Below, piece after piece: positions 62,437 through 64,000 of a DNA stretch of 64,000 bases. Positions within the stretch are counted from its first letter, which is position 1. Each line of letters begins with the position of its first letter. The notes beneath the pieces were generated by a model. The model saw only the letters and a list, made by a program, of their open reading frames with translations, was not told the origin of the DNA and made no database searches. Origin of the DNA: a bacterium (GTDB lineage: Archaea; Micrarchaeota; Micrarchaeia; Micrarchaeales; CABMGC01); contig JAKBPE010000003.1 in the NCBI GenBank assembly GCA_021829835.1, positions 1 through 64,000 on the forward strand, read 5' to 3'. The position numbers and the translations under genes are program-made.

Positions 62437-62811
62437 CTATCCGAAGATAGAGCCTATCCCTGATTCGCTGTTGGATATCTCTTCCTCTATCATCGAGATT
62501 ACTTTTTTTTCTGTTTCTGGATCTGCGCGTTTTGCATTTTCTATAGCTGAAAGAAGTTTTGGTTCTGCGAGCGCTAAGAATTCTTCGTTTGCATTTAGAT
62601 ATAGGTAGCATTTGTCTTTCTCCATGCCTATGGATATGCCATCTTTTATCTGGTAGTCCTGCCTTGCGAATATTACGTTTGCGGCTTTGTCCTGTTTCAA
62701 CGATGCAAGCTCTTCTTCTGTTTTGCTTTTGTCGAGATAGGGATCGTATGCCATCAGGGCCTTCAGTTTTTCCATATCCTTTTCGTCACAGAGATATACG
62801 CGTGCAGGCAT
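62437..62811 (-). CDS. conserved-looking archaeal protein, unknown, next to eS8
   Basis: 124 residues, acidic, soluble. ANVIFARQDYQIKDGISIGMEKDKCYLYLNA and a C-terminus VISMIEEEISNSESGIGSIFG appear well formed. I do not recall a named family for it; SRP19, often next to eS8, was considered and does not match. Five bases after eS8, so likely translation-linked. Confidence 0.6.
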   Translation of the reverse strand: MPARVYLCDEKDMEKLKALMAYDPYLDKSKTEEELASLKQDKAANVIFARQDYQIKDGISIGMEKDKCYLYLNANEEFLALAEPKLLSAIENAKRADPETEKKVISMIEEEISNSESGIGSIFG

Positions 62812-62816
62812 CCTGA

Positions 62817-63212
62817 TTACCCTATCAACCTTGCATTTACGCTGCCTTCCTTCCCGGGTCTGTTGGTTATAATCGCCTTGCCTGCTTCTGTGGAAATTAT
62901 GGAGCCTTTTGTCATTATCCTTAATCTTGAGAAGTTTCTGTTGTCCGGAGATTCCAGAATGTCGGTAATCTTGACTTTTTTATATCCTGAAGGAGTAAGA
63001 AGGTTGACATTTGCAGCATATTGCAGCTTGTTCTTTTTGTTTGATCCTCTGCCTCTCACGCTCTTGAGATGATCTGTTTCCGATAAGGTTGTCTTTGCGA
63101 AGAATCCTCCGCTTTCGCTCCTCCTTTTGTCTCTGAATTTCTTCTTGGCTTTCCCATTGCCTTCCTTCTTTCTGAATGGTTTTCCATGGAATTGGGATCC
63201 GAACTGGCTCAT
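62817..63212 (-). CDS. rps8e: ribosomal protein eS8
   Basis: 131 residues. VRGRGSNKKNKLQYAANVNL, VKITDILESPDNRNFSRLR, MTKGSIISTEAGKAIITNRP and a C-terminus EGSVNARLIG match archaeal eS8. The first 30 residues are basic and partly atypical. Small-subunit protein on the 30S platform. Follows the aIF5B gene by 77 bases. Confidence 0.92.
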   Translation of the reverse strand: MSQFGSQFHGKPFRKKEGNGKAKKKFRDKRRSESGGFFAKTTLSETDHLKSVRGRGSNKKNKLQYAANVNLLTPSGYKKVKITDILESPDNRNFSRLRIMTKGSIISTEAGKAIITNRPGKEGSVNARLIG

Positions 63213-63289
63213 ACTACCACTTATTAATATAGTTATTATTTTTGCAACTAAAGGAATATATCCCTATGCCCTCTGCCAATATATGCCAT

Positions 63290-64000
63290 TCATCTGTTTT
63301 TTTTGGTTTTCTCTTTTATTTGGTCAAGCTTTTCAAGAAGATCGTTGTCGTCATCAGAAAGGAAGTCGCGGAATTTGTATTTTAATGCGCGTTCTTCGTC
63401 GTCATTTAAGAATACGGTGAGGATATCACCATCGTTTATCTGCCTTCCGAAGGTGACTCCATCCATAGATACGGCTATGTTTGCTGATTTTTTTGCCTCC
63501 TGCATGCTTATACCGTTATCCTGCATCTCTTTTATCTTTCCGAGGATCTCCCCCTGTGCATTTATCATCTGTACTCCGGGCCTTATCTTCCCCCTGATCA
63601 CCTCGACACCGAATATGGCAGGGTGTGATACCCTAAAGCATGAGTTTGGCAGTATCTTTATTTCTCCCGGATAACTTAGGGATCTCTCTATTGCGGTATG
63701 CTCCCTCTTCCTCTCTTCGGCCAGCCATAGATTGTAATCGTCTATTATCTTATAGATTATATTTCCAGAGATTATGTTTACCCCGGTTGCATATGCCTCC
63801 GCTTTGGCTTCTTCTTCAAGAGGCACATTGAATGCCAATATTACAGAACTGAATGGGTCAGTAGCTCTCATTCCGAAAGCATCAAGGACATCTCTTTTTG
63901 TGACGCTGCCTATCTCTTTCTTTCCGACATTTACTCCTGAGGATTTGAGCATTCTTGAAAGAGCCTCAAGACTCCCCATTGTGTCAGTCTTCAATATTAC
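63290..64000 (-). CDS. infB: translation initiation factor aIF5B, C-terminal part
   Basis: 237 residues in the window; the frame runs off the right edge. LKTDTMGSLEALSRMLKSSG opens domain III, VGKKEIGSVTKRDV and VILAFNVPLEEEA follow, then domain IV starts at about FRVSHPAIFGVEVIRGKIRPG. aIF5B is the GTPase that joins ribosomal subunits. The GTPase domain should lie further right. The C-terminal helix ends in a Lys-rich tail (DQIKEKTKKNR). Confidence 0.92.
   Translation of the reverse strand, partial: VILKTDTMGSLEALSRMLKSSGVNVGKKEIGSVTKRDVLDAFGMRATDPFSSVILAFNVPLEEEAKAEAYATGVNIISGNIIYKIIDDYNLWLAEERKREHTAIERSLSYPGEIKILPNSCFRVSHPAIFGVEVIRGKIRPGVQMINAQGEILGKIKEMQDNGISMQEAKKSANIAVSMDGVTFGRQINDGDILTVFLNDDEERALKYKFRDFLSDDDNDLLEKLDQIKEKTKKNR

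Noticed and set aside
1-64000. CRISPR array or cas genes
   Set aside because: No regularly spaced short repeats and no Cas-like protein seen anywhere in the window.

Overview
The window looks like a chromosomal segment of a small-genome archaeon, most likely a Micrarchaeota (ARMAN-like, DPANN) member. Archaeal markers are aEF-2, archaeal-type uS7, uS12, eL30 and eS8, the C-terminal half of aIF5B, tRNA introns at 37/38, TATA-box promoters about 25 to 30 bases before starts, and FlaK-type (class III) prepilin leaders. The Micrarchaeota assignment is an inference from protein style (for example the QSAVEYLMTYGWAILI pilin leader) and could not be tested by search. Genes are densely packed, often with ATGA overlaps.

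Region by region. 1-4.7 kb is an AT-rich island: a truncated DDE transposase, an intact DUF262/HNH protein (likely anti-phage), and then four damaged genes in a row (HsdR C-terminal remnant, a frameshifted small gene, a TraB-like gene with an internal TAG, a frameshifted gene with a HEPN-like motif). 5-7.6 kb: EamA transporter, M50 membrane protease, small membrane protein. 7.6-13.7 kb: a ten-gene minus-strand operon for a type IV pilus-like machine (ATPase, two T2SF membrane platform proteins, seven pilin-like or membrane-anchored products), with a divergent winged-helix gene. 14-16.5 kb: TRAM protein, two unknowns, tRNA-Gly. 16.7-20.5 kb: eL30, uS12, uS7, EF-2 operon. 20.7-27.5 kb: hydrolase, unknowns, intron-containing tRNA-Trp, HAD protein, ThiI, THUMP-FtsJ methyltransferase, peroxiredoxin. 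28-30.2 kb: two tandem ftsZ genes. 30.5-38.2 kb: LamG-type pilin, superoxide dismutase, Hef-type helicase without nuclease, HtpX and LemA, DNA ligase.

38.5-44.5 kb is a second type IV pilus or Tad-like assembly operon that starts with a winged-helix coiled-coil protein. 44.5-46 kb has two surface proteins. 46-49 kb encodes the anaerobic ribonucleotide reductase, in which the glycyl-radical domain seems to be a separate 65-residue polypeptide. 49-51.4 kb: HxlR regulator, membrane protein, ferredoxin, alpha/beta hydrolase lacking the serine nucleophile. 51.4-57.7 kb is a seven-gene beta-oxidation operon with two acyl-CoA dehydrogenases sharing an exact 205-bp tract. 57.9-59.2 kb: AT-rich FkbM methyltransferase and an intron-containing tRNA-Ser with a partial 3' copy nearby (attachment-site scar). 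59.2-64 kb: DUF373 protein, UMP kinase, ornithine carbamoyltransferase, a conserved unknown, eS8 and partial aIF5B.

Together the genes suggest a surface-attached or host-associated cell with two pilus-type systems, oxidative stress defence (peroxiredoxin, SOD), both anaerobic dNTP synthesis and fatty-acid breakdown, FtsZ-based division with two paralogs, and a decaying defence island at the left edge.
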